DNA of 64,000 nt from Phaeosaccion multiseriatum (taxonomy: Eukaryota; Ochrophyta, other classes), in the NCBI GenBank assembly GCA_965112735.1, contig OZ218960.1:1364001-1428000 (forward strand). The letters run 5' to 3'. Positions 12,067-22,657 of this stretch are shown here, one piece after another. Numbering within the stretch: position 1 is the first letter of the stretch; the number at the start of each line of letters is the position of its first letter. Below the pieces are notes generated by a model. The model was not told the DNA's origin and searched no databases. It saw nothing but the letters and a program-made list of their open reading frames with translations. The translations under genes and the position numbers were made by a program.

Positions 12067-12557
12067 GAAGGGTCCGTCGCACGGGGACGAATGGGAGGGG
12101 GTGGGAGTGGCTTGGGTGTATGTTGTTGGGTGTGCAGGGTCTTAAGAAAGAGGGGTAGGAGTGGGTGGGGGTGGGTGGGCGAGGTTGGGTATTGGTGTGC
12201 ATTTTGTAAGAGCTCTTCACAGGCCGCCGCACGGGAAAGGTGTTTTATTATTACGACCGTACAATAGAGCATAGGACACACTGAGGTTTGTGTGTGTAAT
12301 CACACATAACATGAAATGATTTCGACAGCACGCGCATACAATGTAAACGCGATCGCGCGGCTGGTGAACAACCAATTGGTTCCCTTGACTTATGCGGTCC
12401 GCCAGGCAGGCAGGTCTTCACCTTCATGCAACACCTCTCTCTCCCTCTTACATTATAGACGCTCTTATCTTTCCGTCTCTCTCTACCTGGCAGCCACACT
12501 TGAATCGCAGCAGCGGCAGCAGCTCCACCACCACCAGCACCAACCCAAGAAATAAAC

Positions 12558-13224
12558 ATGTTTCGAAGGAGGGCTATGGATGTGGGTTGTCTCGTCGCAG
12601 TGGCCGTCGCCCTTCTCCTGCAAGGTAGGCTGTATGCGTTTGCTTGATTGGCGCTTATTGCTTGTGCTCCACCCTGTCCCAGACCAAGAGCTACTCTGTG
12701 CTATGTTTGAAGTTAGCCGTTGTCTGCTGCTGGAGCTGCTGCTGTTTGGACTACGCGCCCCATCCACTCTTTCCGACTCTCACAACACATCTCCTTGAAC
12801 GAATTTCCTCGTCGTGGGTCGCAATGATACGCTCCTCCTGCTCTTCGCTCATACATGTATCGTCGAGTAGGGGGCTCTGCATTCGTGTCTCCTCTGTCGG
12901 GCCGCGCAGCAGTATCATCAAGGAGCTCTGCCAGCCTGTACCAGGCTCGCGTTCAGACGGCGACTTCTCCTTCTTCCCTCACCACTGAATCTATGTCTAC
13001 TGCCACTGCCACTGCTGCTGCTGGTGGACAACGGCGGGGCGAGGTAAGGAGGAAGGCAAACACCGAAGTAAAAGATGAGGCGAAGGAGGGGCCGCAGCAG
13101 CTTTGAGCAAGGACCAGGGACCGAAGGCTTTCAGGCGGTGGAGCTCTGGTCAAGGAAGGCGAATGCGAACTGTGACACTGAAGACTGCTGAGTGTGGCGA
13201 AGGAGCCATGCATTGTATGCCCTG

Positions 13225-13292
<68 letters not shown>

Positions 13293-13548
13293 CATGCCCT
13301 GACCAGAAGGAGTGTCGATTGCGGCATTGAACTGAAAAGCCTCTCCTGCTCGGTGTGTTGTATGTACTCACGCCAATTTCCCTCCCTTTTGTCTCCCCCA
13401 CCCCCCGCCACCCGTTGGGCCCGCGTTGATGCCCCACCAACCTAGTTGGTGATGAAGCCGGGGGATAACATTAGCCTGTTCGGCAAGATCGTTGGAGGTA
13501 CCGCCGTTGCTATCTACCTTGGTAAGTATGCGCGCACACTCGTGAAGT

Positions 13549-13601
<53 letters not shown>

Positions 13602-14948
13602 TCTTCACTGACACAAGTGCATGCATCTGTACATGATCGCTTCTCGTCACAACTCAAGGCGCTGAGCAGCGTGCAGTGGTCCTAATCCCTCGCTCCCTCC
13701 CCCTCCCCCCGCCCCCTACCTCCTTTTCTTCCCTCCCTCCTTCCCGCCCCCCCATACGCACATCTCTCTCTCTCTCTCTACATACCCTCCACCCTCCACC
13801 CACCCACCCACCCACTCACCCTACCCCCACTCCTGTATCACCAACACTCACACCCACACACCTTTGGTACGACGTTACATTATATGGTGCGGGCAAACAA
13901 AGGTTCTTCCTTCATCCCTCGTAACTTCTTCTCGCGCAACTCCAACAGCATGCCCACTTCCGTACGGGTCAAGCAAGCCGACGGGAGCGTCAAGGTCAAA
14001 GGGGCCATGATGGGAATGAGCAGATTCGAAGTGGAGACGTGAGTGAGGGGAGGAACGGAGGGAGGGGAGGCACGGAGGGAGGGAAGGGAGGGAGGGAGGG
14101 AAGGGAGGGAGGAAGGGAGGGGGGGGAGGGAGGGAGGGAGGGAGGGAGGGAGGGGGGAGTGAGGGGGCGAGCAAGTGAGTGAGTATGTGAGTGAGTGAGT
14201 GAATGAGTGAGTGAGTGAGTGAGTAGCACCAGCACACCAACAGCAGCACGTTTTCACCTGAACCCTGACCCTGGCCATGACCCCATCCCCCCGTCCCCGC
14301 CACCCCCCCCCCTCTTTCTCTCCCTGACCATTCGTGCACAAACGAACAGCAAACTCTCTCAGATTCCCTGTTTCTTCGCACGCACCCCGAGCGGCGGCGT
14401 TCTCACAGATGGCGGGGTGGGCAAGTTCTACATGGAGGCGGGAGATGCAGAGACGGCAATCAAGGCCATGAGGGATGCCAAAGTGCCCGGGGCTCAAGAT
14501 GTCGAGCTTGCATCCACGACATTCGACGATGGTGAGGAGGGAGGGAGGGAGGGAGGGAGGGAGGGAGGGAGGGAGGGAGGGAGGGAAGGAGGGAGGGAGG
14601 GGAGGGGGGGAGAGGAGGGGTGGGGAGAGGAGGAGAGCGGGAGGAGGAGCAAGTTAGGAAGAAGGAAGATTTCAGCAGCACGCGCCGTGCGAGGATCAGG
14701 GGCAACTTGCTTGAAGATAAGCGACTAAGGTGCTCGTCTTACTCATGTCCCTCCCCTGTCTCCTCCCCCCCTCCCTCCCTCCCTCAGTGTTCTACCCTTT
14801 GATTCTCAAACAGAAGCGCCTTGTCTACAAGAACTCCCCTGAGGCCCGTATGCCTGCAAATGTGTATGGGGCGGGCGTGGCTAGGAACTGCGACAAGTCA
14901 CTCACCTACAAGATTGTTCCCTCGGCGGCCCAGGTAGGAATAAATCAC

Positions 14949-14992
<44 letters not shown>

Positions 14993-15601
14993 CGTAGTAC
15001 TTACTTACTTTCTTCCTTGTCCAATTACTCAGTTTCTGGTAGTGTCTTGAAAGAGAGCCCGCTTGATGTTGTACCTTTGCAGAAAGTAGAGGCGTGTCTG
15101 ATCTGTGTCGGACGCGTTTGGGTGGGTGTCTGTCTATTAAACCTCTGCCTGTATGTGTACGTATGTGTCTTTATCTGTGTCTGTGTCTGTGTCTGTGTGC
15201 CCGTGTGTGTGTGTGTGCGTGCGTGCTTGCGCTACCCAGGTTGCCAAGGCGACGGAGCTGACTCGCCTTACGGAGGACACGTGGAACGCCGGCGAAGACG
15301 ACTCCGCGGTGCCTCTCTTCCTCGCTGACAAGCTTGCCTTCGCGGGTGTGGGTAGCAGCGTCAAGGTAAGGGAGAGGGAGAGGGTGTGCGTGCGTAGGTG
15401 CAACTAAAGAGCTGTGTGCGTAGGAGTAGTGGAGGTGCGAGGCCTATCTGTTATTCTGTGCTCAGATGCTTGACTTATCTGTTAATCTGTACTCAGATGC
15501 TTGACTTATCTGTTAATCTGTGCTCAGATGCTTGACTTGTCTGTTAATCTGTGCTCAGATGCTTGACTTGTCTTGCGCGTCCTGTCTCCTTGTCCGTTTG
15601 T

Positions 15602-15657
<56 letters not shown>

Positions 15658-16209
15658 GCGTGTGCGTGTGTGTTTGTACCACCTCTTCTATTCCACCAAT
15701 GCTTCCCTTTCTGTACCGCAACCCCTCCCCCCTGCTGCTGTACCACCAACTGCCCCCCCTTCTACTCCAACTTGCTCTCTCAGATCCCCATGTTCCTGGA
15801 TCAGGACGACATGTTTACGTCATGGCAGAAGCTCGAGAGCGAGGACGAGTCGCCAACTGTGAGTACTCGGAGAAGAGAGAAGGCAGCGTATGGGGGCAGC
15901 GAATGATGTCGTAATTCTTCTCTATTCCTGTGTCTTGCGCGTCTAATCCCCTTTTCTCTCTCTATCCCTCCCTCCCTCCCTCCTTCCTTCTCTCACTCCT
16001 CCCCCCCTCCTCCTCTCCCCTCCTCACGGCAGATCCTGGTGACGACGGTGGCGAGGACGGTGCGGATGATGGAGAAGGGCGGGGGCCGTAACCGCCTGTA
16101 CGAGTTCTACCCCACCAAGGAGATCATCGACGATGCCAACAAGTTCTTCCCTCAGCAGCAAGCGGCACCACCCGCAGCAGCTGGTGATGCAGCAGCAGCG
16201 GGGCAATGA
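12558..16209 (+). CDS. TIC22: Tic22-like plastid protein import component
   Basis: Nine phase-consistent exons (12558-12624, 12871-13043, 13446-13521, 13903-14038, 14350-14531, 14788-14933, 15240-15365, 15784-15858, 16033-16209) give 385 residues. The first exon encodes a signal peptide (hydrophobic GCLVAVAVALLLQG). The second begins GSAFVSPLSGR, an ASAFAP-like motif with the key Phe, followed by a Ser/Arg/Ala-rich transit-peptide-like stretch. The body fits the Tic22 family: ETKLSQIPCFFARTPSGG, then GKFYMEAGDAETAIKAMRDA, then a second half-repeat ending AVPLFLADKLAF and VKIPMFLDQDDMF. Tic22 acts in the space between the envelope membranes, helping precursors towards the TIC translocon. The C-terminus carries a degenerate copy of the interspersed motif (AAGDAAAA). 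Family assignment rests on overall pattern; alternative: a Tic22-like protein with a different plastid role. Confidence 0.8.
13228..13290. repeat. (CA)n microsatellite in Tic22 intron 2
   Basis: Pure CA run in the intron 13044-13445. A similar run lies at 13552-13599 in the next intron. Confidence 0.95.
15448..15571. repeat. Four tandem 31-nt units in Tic22 intron 7
   Basis: Four near-identical copies of a unit beginning CTGTTAATCTGTGCTCAGAT and ending GCTTGACTTAT. Each contains TGCTCAG (TACTCAG in one), resembling a 3' splice site, upstream of the genuine acceptor at 15783. Confidence 0.9.
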
Positions 16210-16505
16210 ATGAGCAAGTCAACGAGTACGAGAACAGCTGAGCATATAAGCTTAAGCTCTCAACTCTCAACTCTCAATCACGGAGGAAGTCCCCTCTTCC
16301 CCGTCCCAACTTTTTCTGTGATTTCGCGTAAAGTAAAAAACCACCAATTACCAATTGCCCCATCGGAGCTTCAAGCAGCCGAAAAACGAAAAAAATAACT
16401 TCCTTTGCCGGCTCCCTTTTTTTTGTTGAATGATGGAACGTGAATGAGCCACAGCTCTTTTGTCGTGGAGTGGTTGCTCCCTGAGTCAAGGAGCCCGCGG
16501 AGAGG

Positions 16506-18498
16506 ATGTTTGCGAGGTTTCCAAGACTGATATCAGCTGCAGGAGCAGGAGGGAGGAAGAGCAGAGCCATCAGGCGATATGGCTCGGCGTCGAACGCAGC
16601 GAGCTATAAACTAGAAAGGGCACGCGTGAGCTCAGCAGCCCAGCATATCACCTGCACCTGGAGTGATGGTACGTATGCACACGCTTCTTCTCCCCGCTTC
16701 TATTTTCTCTCCATGCTCTCTTGGCTCTTTCCCCCTCCTCTCTTTTCACCTCCCTCTTCTCTTCCTCTTGCTCTACAATCTTCGTTTCTTCTCCCTCTCC
16801 TCTTTTTTTCACTCTCTCCTTTCGACTTGCTTACCCTTTTGTCATCTTCTCTCTCTCTCTCTCTCTGTGTGTGTGTATGCCTGTGTGTGTGTGTTGTGTG
16901 TGTCCCTCGCCCTTGGCAGGCCACGCTTCCGTGTTCAACTTCACGTGGCTCCGCGCAAACTGCCCTTCCAACAGACACAGCAGCAGGCAGCTCACCTTCT
17001 TTCCCAAGGACCCAGGAGAGCCCAAAACCGTCCAAGGAGGAACAGGAGAGGAAGGGGAGGAGACGATTCAGATCGCATGGCCAGATGGGCACACTTCAAC
17101 TTTCAAGAGCGAGTGGCTGAGAGAGCATGACTCAACCCTCAGCACTTCGATTCAACGCACCTTTGGCAACTGGGGCACCGCCCTTCGGTCGTGGGACGTC
17201 ATCCCCCGTGTGGAACGGGCGAGTTTGCGCGACAAGAAAGGCCTGTATCACCTCCTCCACAACATCAACGTCCACGGCCTGGCCATTGTGGACAATTGCG
17301 GAGTGAAAGAGGGGTCAGTGGCGGAGCTGGCCACCCTCATCTCGCCTCTTTCGCACTCGTACCTCTACGGCAGTGTGTACGATGTGGTGAGTATGGAGGA
17401 CTCGAGGAACATTGCGTACACCTCAGAGCAGCTCGCCCTTCACATGGACCTTGTCTACTATGAGTCACCGCCCGGATTACAACTGCTGCACTGCCTGGCC
17501 TTTGACGAAGGGATCAAGGGTGGGGGCAGTCAGTTCATGGACATGTTTGAGGCTGCAGCGACGTTTCGAAAGCTCCACCCCGACCACTTCTCTACCCTGA
17601 CCAGCGTCCCTGCTACCTTCATGAAGATTCGGGATGCAGCACCAGCAGCAGTAGTTGGTGATACAGCAGTAGCAGGGGATGGGGAAGGGGGGGCGGAGGG
17701 CGGGGTAGATGACCCAACAAACGCGGCGGCATGGATGGTGTATCATCGTCCACACATCGTCACCACACCTGAGGACAACGAAATCGTTGGCGTGTATTGG
17801 GCTCCAATGTTTGAGGGTGAGTTGGTGTTGGGCCACTTACGTGTGGTGCTGTGCTCGCCAATACTCCAATGATGTTTGAGGGCAGGTGAATTGAGGGTAA
17901 TGTCTGTGTTGTATGTGCCCGGCAACATCAACACACAGTGTATCGTGGGTGGGTGGGTGGGGGGGGGGGGGGCGGGGAGAGCAATGAACAGAGGAATGGA
18001 GAGCAGAGAGCGTTGTAGACTAGCGAGCGCCAAGAACCCTAAGCCTTGCTATCCATCTTAGCCGCCTCTCCCCGCGCCCCCCTCCTCGCCTCTTCTCCCA
18101 TTCACTGCCATCCCCTCCTTCCATCCACTGCCACCCCCCTCCCCCAAACACCCCCAAAAGGTACCCTCATGGCCCGCCCCGCGTCTGTGCAAAAGTATTA
18201 CGACGCTCGAGCGGCCTTTGTCGAACTCATTAGCGACAGCGACTTCTCCAGAGAGTACACTATTGAACATCGACTGGAACCGGGGCAGACCGTGGTCATA
18301 AACAACCGAAGAATGTGTCACGGAAGGAGCGCCTTCTCCTCGGAGGTAGAGGGGGAGGGGCATCGTCGCCATCTGCAGGGGTGCTATCTCAACATTGACG
18401 AGTCGCTCAGCAGATTCGCCACGCTTCACCGCCGCTACCGCAAGAGCAAAAACGACTGCATTCGGCGCGTGGGCAATGAGAGCATGCCGCCCTTCTGA
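16506..18498 (+). CDS. Gamma-butyrobetaine/trimethyllysine dioxygenase-like enzyme
   Basis: Three exons (16506-16668, 16920-17816, 18161-18498) give 465 residues. The N-terminus is Arg/Ser/Ala-rich without acidic residues, as in mitochondrial presequences. An N-terminal GBBH-type domain follows (WSDGHASVFNFTWLRANCP ... WPDGHTSTFKSEWLREHD). The double-stranded beta-helix core has the Fe(II) motif HMD in QLALHMDLVYYESPPGLQLL, the distal His in NNRRMCHGRSAF, and the 2-oxoglutarate-binding Arg region HRRHLQGCYLNID. Enzymes of this family hydroxylate trimethyllysine or gamma-butyrobetaine in carnitine synthesis, using 2-oxoglutarate and O2; which substrate applies here cannot be told by eye. A loop insertion around 17640-17720 contains an exact in-frame VVGDTAVAG copy of the interspersed motif between otherwise conserved segments. 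Confidence 0.88.
17646..17671 (+). repeat. Interspersed VGDT motif inside dioxygenase exon 2
   Basis: GTAGTTGGTGATACAGCAGT followed by AGCAGG, translated AVVGDTAVAG, at the edge of a Gly/Glu-rich loop that separates conserved parts of the enzyme. Confidence 0.85.
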
Positions 18499-19809
18499 TT
18501 CTGATTCTGATTCTGATTGAGATTTCTTCCACGGTCAGATGATCCCACCTACCTATGGACATGCGGTCAGCAGGGGGTGGAATGGAGTAGAGCGGAGTGA
18601 CTTGGGGCCCGTCGAAATCTCGAAAGGGTATGATTGATGTTGAATCGTCACGTCGAAGAAAGGAAGGAAGAGGACCAAGAAGAGGAGCATATTCGTCCTC
18701 GCCGGCCGTCGGGGGCCCTCGGGTCAGTGATTCTTTGTTTGTTTGCAGCAATTGGCAGCGGTGGGTAGCAGCTGGACCGGCCGCTATTTGCAGCAATTGG
18801 CGGCGGTGGGTAGCAGCTGGACGCGATGGGGCCCTTCAGCTGAGGAAGTCCCTTTGCCTCTTGGGTGTGAGCAGTCAGCCTGCTTGCTACCTGGGTGTCA
18901 AGACGAAAAGACCGCATGTGCCAATGGATGAGGAGGAAGAGACAGATGACAACGATTGAGTACCACCACCTGCCGTGCACTCTTCCTACCCTGTCCCCCC
19001 TCCCTACGCGGCGAGCAGCGGAGACTCGGAAGCATGCTTTTTTTCGGTAGAAAGTTTTCCTCCTGTGTGGTGGTTTGCTTTGTTGAGTCTACGAGGCTGA
19101 CGTCGCTAGGCCGAGCAGCAGGCAATCGGCAGCAGCATACATACACTCACTGGGTCCTCACAGGGACGGGCACCACCGTGAGAATCACCACCTCGTGTAT
19201 CTTATACGCGTATGGGATGAGCATGCGCGAGAGAAGAGAGGGTGACTGGGAAGTTGGAGCCAGCCGGGCGGGAAGGAAGGACGGAGGCGAGGGCAGCGGT
19301 TGGCGGTCAAGGGGGAAGAAAGAAAGGAAGGAGGGAAGGAGCGAGGGCAGCTGGCATGCGGCCAAGAGCGCAGTGGAGCTAGAGTGTGAGGTGTGTGGAT
19401 GCTAAAGGAGGCACCCCGCCGTCCGAACAGACACACCCACACCCCACACCCAACAGACAGGGATCAGACAAGACCGACGTGATATCCACATTTAGGAAGG
19501 CAGAGGCGTGCTTGCCCGGCGTCACATGTCATTAAATTAATAATGAATGGCCCTCCCTCTGCATCAGCATGAGTTTCAATGCTACCTACCCTGTAGACCC
19601 GAGATACTCGTGAACAAGAGAAAGCCTTTTGGTCAGAGTGATGTAACGGAAGCATTTGCTTCTCAGTATTGTTAGTACAGGGGAAGGGGGGGGGGGGGGG
19701 AGTGGACGAGAGAGAGGTAGAGATGTATACACAAGGGGGGGGGCGGAAGCTGTAACTGTCACCGCTGCTATTGCTACTACTGCTGCTCGCCCAGACGCTG
19801 CCTCAGCCC
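18499..19809. other. Gene-poor interval after the dioxygenase gene
   Basis: Starts with a (CTGATT)n hexamer run right at the dioxygenase stop (18492-18520). It contains a 45-bp tandem duplication (18743-18829; unit begins TTGCAGCAATTGGC) and a purine-rich tract (19220-19380). ORFs of 60-150 codons exist on both strands but none shows a domain, consistent splicing or homologous look. The right end should include the 3' UTR of the minus-strand Dpy-30-motif gene. Confidence 0.5.
18743..18829. repeat. 45-bp tandem duplication
   Basis: Two copies differing at few positions, the second starting at 18788. In one frame they would encode two QQLAAVGSSWT units, but no supporting gene structure was found. 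Confidence 0.85.
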
Positions 19810-20893
19810 TTAGTCCTCTGGCTCCTGAACAAAGGGCTGGTTTGCATTGTTTGCGAGCAACCAGTTGCCTAACCAAGTGACCGCATCCAACCCTTGTGGC
19901 TTGACCTTGCAGAGCTCACAGAGGGCAGTGTTGAGCACCTCCGTGAGAGGTTGGGGATTCAGACCGCCAACTGTGAGGGAGGCGATGTACTCCTCCGCCT
20001 TGCTGCCTGTTGGGATGACCTGAGCATGATGACGCCAATGGTGTGGGTGGACATCAAAACAACAAAGGATGGAGGCGGGAGACACGGCGGGGGAGGAGAG
20101 GGGGCGGGGGCAGGAAGGCGAGGGAGGAATATGAGATTTACAATGCGCACGGAGAGGCAAGCTTCACACGACGTCACCAAGATCCAGAACGCAGAGGCAG
20201 TAGTTGCTGCTGTCAATGAGGTCATTATCAATCACATTCAGTTCTCGTCCCCCAATCACGACCCTCTTCAGCTCCCCTGCGCTCAGCCCCCCGCCCCTTC
20301 CTATCTATCTCCAAGTGAGAAGGTTCCCTCTTCCATCAATCCCGCGAGGCTGCGAAACTCGCAAGTCTGGAGCCCCCCACACCGCGGCATCTTTGCCCTC
20401 CATACGCCCCTCCCTCCCTCTGTCTCTTGTTTGGCTGGCCCTCACTCTGACCCTCTCTCTCTCTCGCCCTCTTTCCCTCACTTTCTCTCTTACCCCCTCT
20501 TCCCTCTCACTTTCGCATTATCCTGTACCACTCGCCCCCTCCCCCCACCCACTCGCAGCCCTACCCGACCCCCCCGCCTCCCATCCCTCCCGTCTCCGCC
20601 CTTCACCTTACCTTTGGCTTGCTAATTCCCTCCAGCTTGGAGTACATGTACGGCTTCCCGTCAATCTCCATCATGTCGATGGACTGTGCTAGCCTACATA
20701 AGTCCTTTCTGCTCCTCCCCAGACGACACGCGTACAGCTCCGACTCCGACGGGGTCAGTGTGTATTCAGTGGAGGACTCTTGGTGGTACGCCTTGATCAA
20801 GACTCCTGCTGGTGCCCCCGCAACCTCGTGGATGCTCACCACATACATGCCCTCGTCGGAGAGCTTCACCCCCGTTGTGTAAAGAGCAGCCAT
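19810..20893 (-). CDS. Small protein with C-terminal Dpy-30-like motif
   Basis: Proposed exons are 20893-20612, about 20271-20170 and 20019-19810, giving roughly 197 residues. The first exon (MAALYTTGVKLSDEGMYVV) and its phase-0 donor are clear. The middle exon border is uncertain, since AG sites at 20277 or 20272 are possible and an extra small exon could be missed. The last exon contains LTEVLNTALCELCKVKPQG followed by LDAVTWLGNWLLANN, which resembles the Dpy-30 dimerisation motif (long helix, short turn, then a P/D-x-x-WLGxWLLxNN helix). Such motifs occur in COMPASS subunits and in many axonemal proteins, where they dock to amphipathic helices. The N-terminal part is not recognised. A cilium or chromatin scaffold role is only a suggestion. 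Confidence 0.6.
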
Positions 20894-21528
20894 GGCCGAC
20901 GGAGGTGGTGGCAGCAACTGCTGCTAATCACCACGTGCGTGAAGAGAGGGGCTTCCTCGGCCTGTACTCGACGTGTGCTGTCTGCCTACTCCCGCCCTGC
21001 TTTCTGCTCGTTCGCAGTAGCGACAAGAGGGAAAAGTCAGTAACCGGGCAGTAACGACAAGAAAAAGAGGCAGAATCGGAGAGAGGGTGGAAGAGAAGAG
21101 ACCCGAACGAAAAATAATTGCTCTCGGCAGGGCAGAGGTGTTACCGGCCCCTATCCCAACTGCCACTACAGCAGCAGCTGCTGCTGGTCCTTCTCTCCTC
21201 TTCTACGATTAGAAACCTGCCAAGCTCTACCAGACTTGGGACCAGTGCGAGCTAGGACGGGGAAAGAAAGGAAAGGGAAGGTTTCTTCCCATCCCAACAT
21301 TGATGATCTCCTCTCTTTCTCCTCTTCTTACCTTTTTATCTCTCTTCCTCTCTCCGCCACACCCTTTACAGCAGCTAATGCGTTTACACGAAGAAAATAG
21401 CAACAGCAAGGTCTTTTGCTCTCTTTAGTACTTTTGTGGTTGGAGGGGGAAAAAATGAAACGGTTACAAGTTTGCGTGTTGTCCTCCACAGCCATTTGAG
21501 AATTTTTCCCAACCCAAAATGGCGAAGA
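20894..21528. other. Intergenic region, no gene seen
   Basis: Upstream of the minus-strand Dpy-30-motif gene and left of the retroelement inverted repeat. No domain-bearing ORF, repeat array or RNA gene was noticed. Confidence 0.45.
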
Positions 21529-22223
21529 AGCTCTCGGTCGTACGTGCCGGCATAGTGCCGCTCCTTGCGGGTCTCGCTGTGGGCTGCTGCCGCTCCCGGT
21601 CTGGTGTCCGTGTGGAGCACATTCAGGGCCGTCCTGCAGAGGTTGTTACTCAGGGTTCGGTCGCGAGTTCCGGGGAGGGCGCGGCGGGGGAGGGTGGCGT
21701 CCATACGGAAGGTCCTGGCGATGTTGTGTAGGGGGTTGAAGTACTCCGAGCTCTCGTGTCCGACGCGGGAGACGAAGTTCTGTTTGAACATGTCCTCGAT
21801 GGAGGAGAGCATCCCGGTGTGGTATAGGGTGCTCTGGTTGGGGCACTGAATGGCCGTGCGTGGGCCATTCAGTGCCCCAACCAGAGCACTCTCTATCACA
21901 CCGGGATGCTCTCCTTCATCGAGGACATGTTCAAGCAGAACTTTTGGTCTCCCGCGTCGGACACGAGAGCTCGGAGTACTTCAACCCCCTACACAACATC
22001 GCCAGGACCTTCCGCATGGAAGCCACCCTCCCTCGACGCGCCCTCTCCAACGCTCGCGACCCAACCTTTGCCCACCCGGCGCATATGCTGGACCTAACCC
22101 TGAGTAACAACCTCTGCAGGACGGCCCTGAATGTGCTCCACACGGACACCAGACCGGGAGCGGCAGCAGCCCACAGCGAGACCCGCAAGGAGCGGCACTA
22201 TGCCGGCACCTACGACCGAGAGC
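21529..22223. repeat. Large near-perfect inverted repeat (snap-back retroelement)
   Basis: The left arm 21529-21855 is the reverse complement of the right arm 21863-22223, with only a 7-base spacer (GTGCGTG at 21856-21862). Arms are very similar but not identical; the right arm has roughly 33 extra bases around 22050-22085. A transcript would fold into a hairpin of about 330 bp. Confidence 0.93.
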
Positions 22224-22474
22224 GTGTTCGCATCACCACCTTGGCCATCGAGACCCACGGACGACTCGGCGCACAGGCGCAGTCACTCCTACACGCACTC
22301 GCCGAGCACGTGGTCTCCCGCACGGGCCGCATTGGCTCCTCCACCACCAAGGGCCACGTCCTGACGATGCTTCGCCGTCTCGTCAGCTGCAGCCACCAGA
22401 TGTGGCTCTCGGAAGCTCGGCTCAACCGCGGTGCTGGTCCTGCACCTCCCCTCCCCGACCAAGAGGGGGAGTAA
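21529..22474 (+). mobile_element. Degenerate retroelement fragment (region after reverse transcriptase)
   Basis: A plus-strand frame ending at 22474 encodes LDLTLSNNLCRTALNVLHTD, then ETRKERHYAGTYDRERVRIT, then TLAIETHGRLGAQAQSLLHA. This order (D-x-T/I strand, basic helix, hydrophobic strand, ETxGRLG turn, helix) resembles the segment found downstream of the reverse transcriptase in non-LTR retroelement polyproteins of algae and protists. No reverse transcriptase motif is present, so this is only the 3' part. The left half of the same coding sequence is also present in opposite orientation (21529-21855), so the copy is folded on itself and cannot be an intact element. An AATAAA at about 22589 lies downstream. 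Confidence 0.65.
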
Positions 22475-22657
22475 CCGGCCCCTCGACGGCCCCGGAGACA
22501 CAGAGACACATGCACAGGCACACACGCACACACACACACACACAATCACACTTTCAGTTTCTTAGGTGATTCCTACTAGTATGAAGTCAATAAATCTCGC
22601 CAAGTGAGAACAGAAGAAAAAATAGCAGATGGTGTGTTCTACTTACTGCAGAGTGCC

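Noticed and set aside
21384-21899. Minus-strand 171-codon frame as a separate gene
   Set aside because: It is the inverted left arm of the retroelement palindrome running into unrelated sequence.
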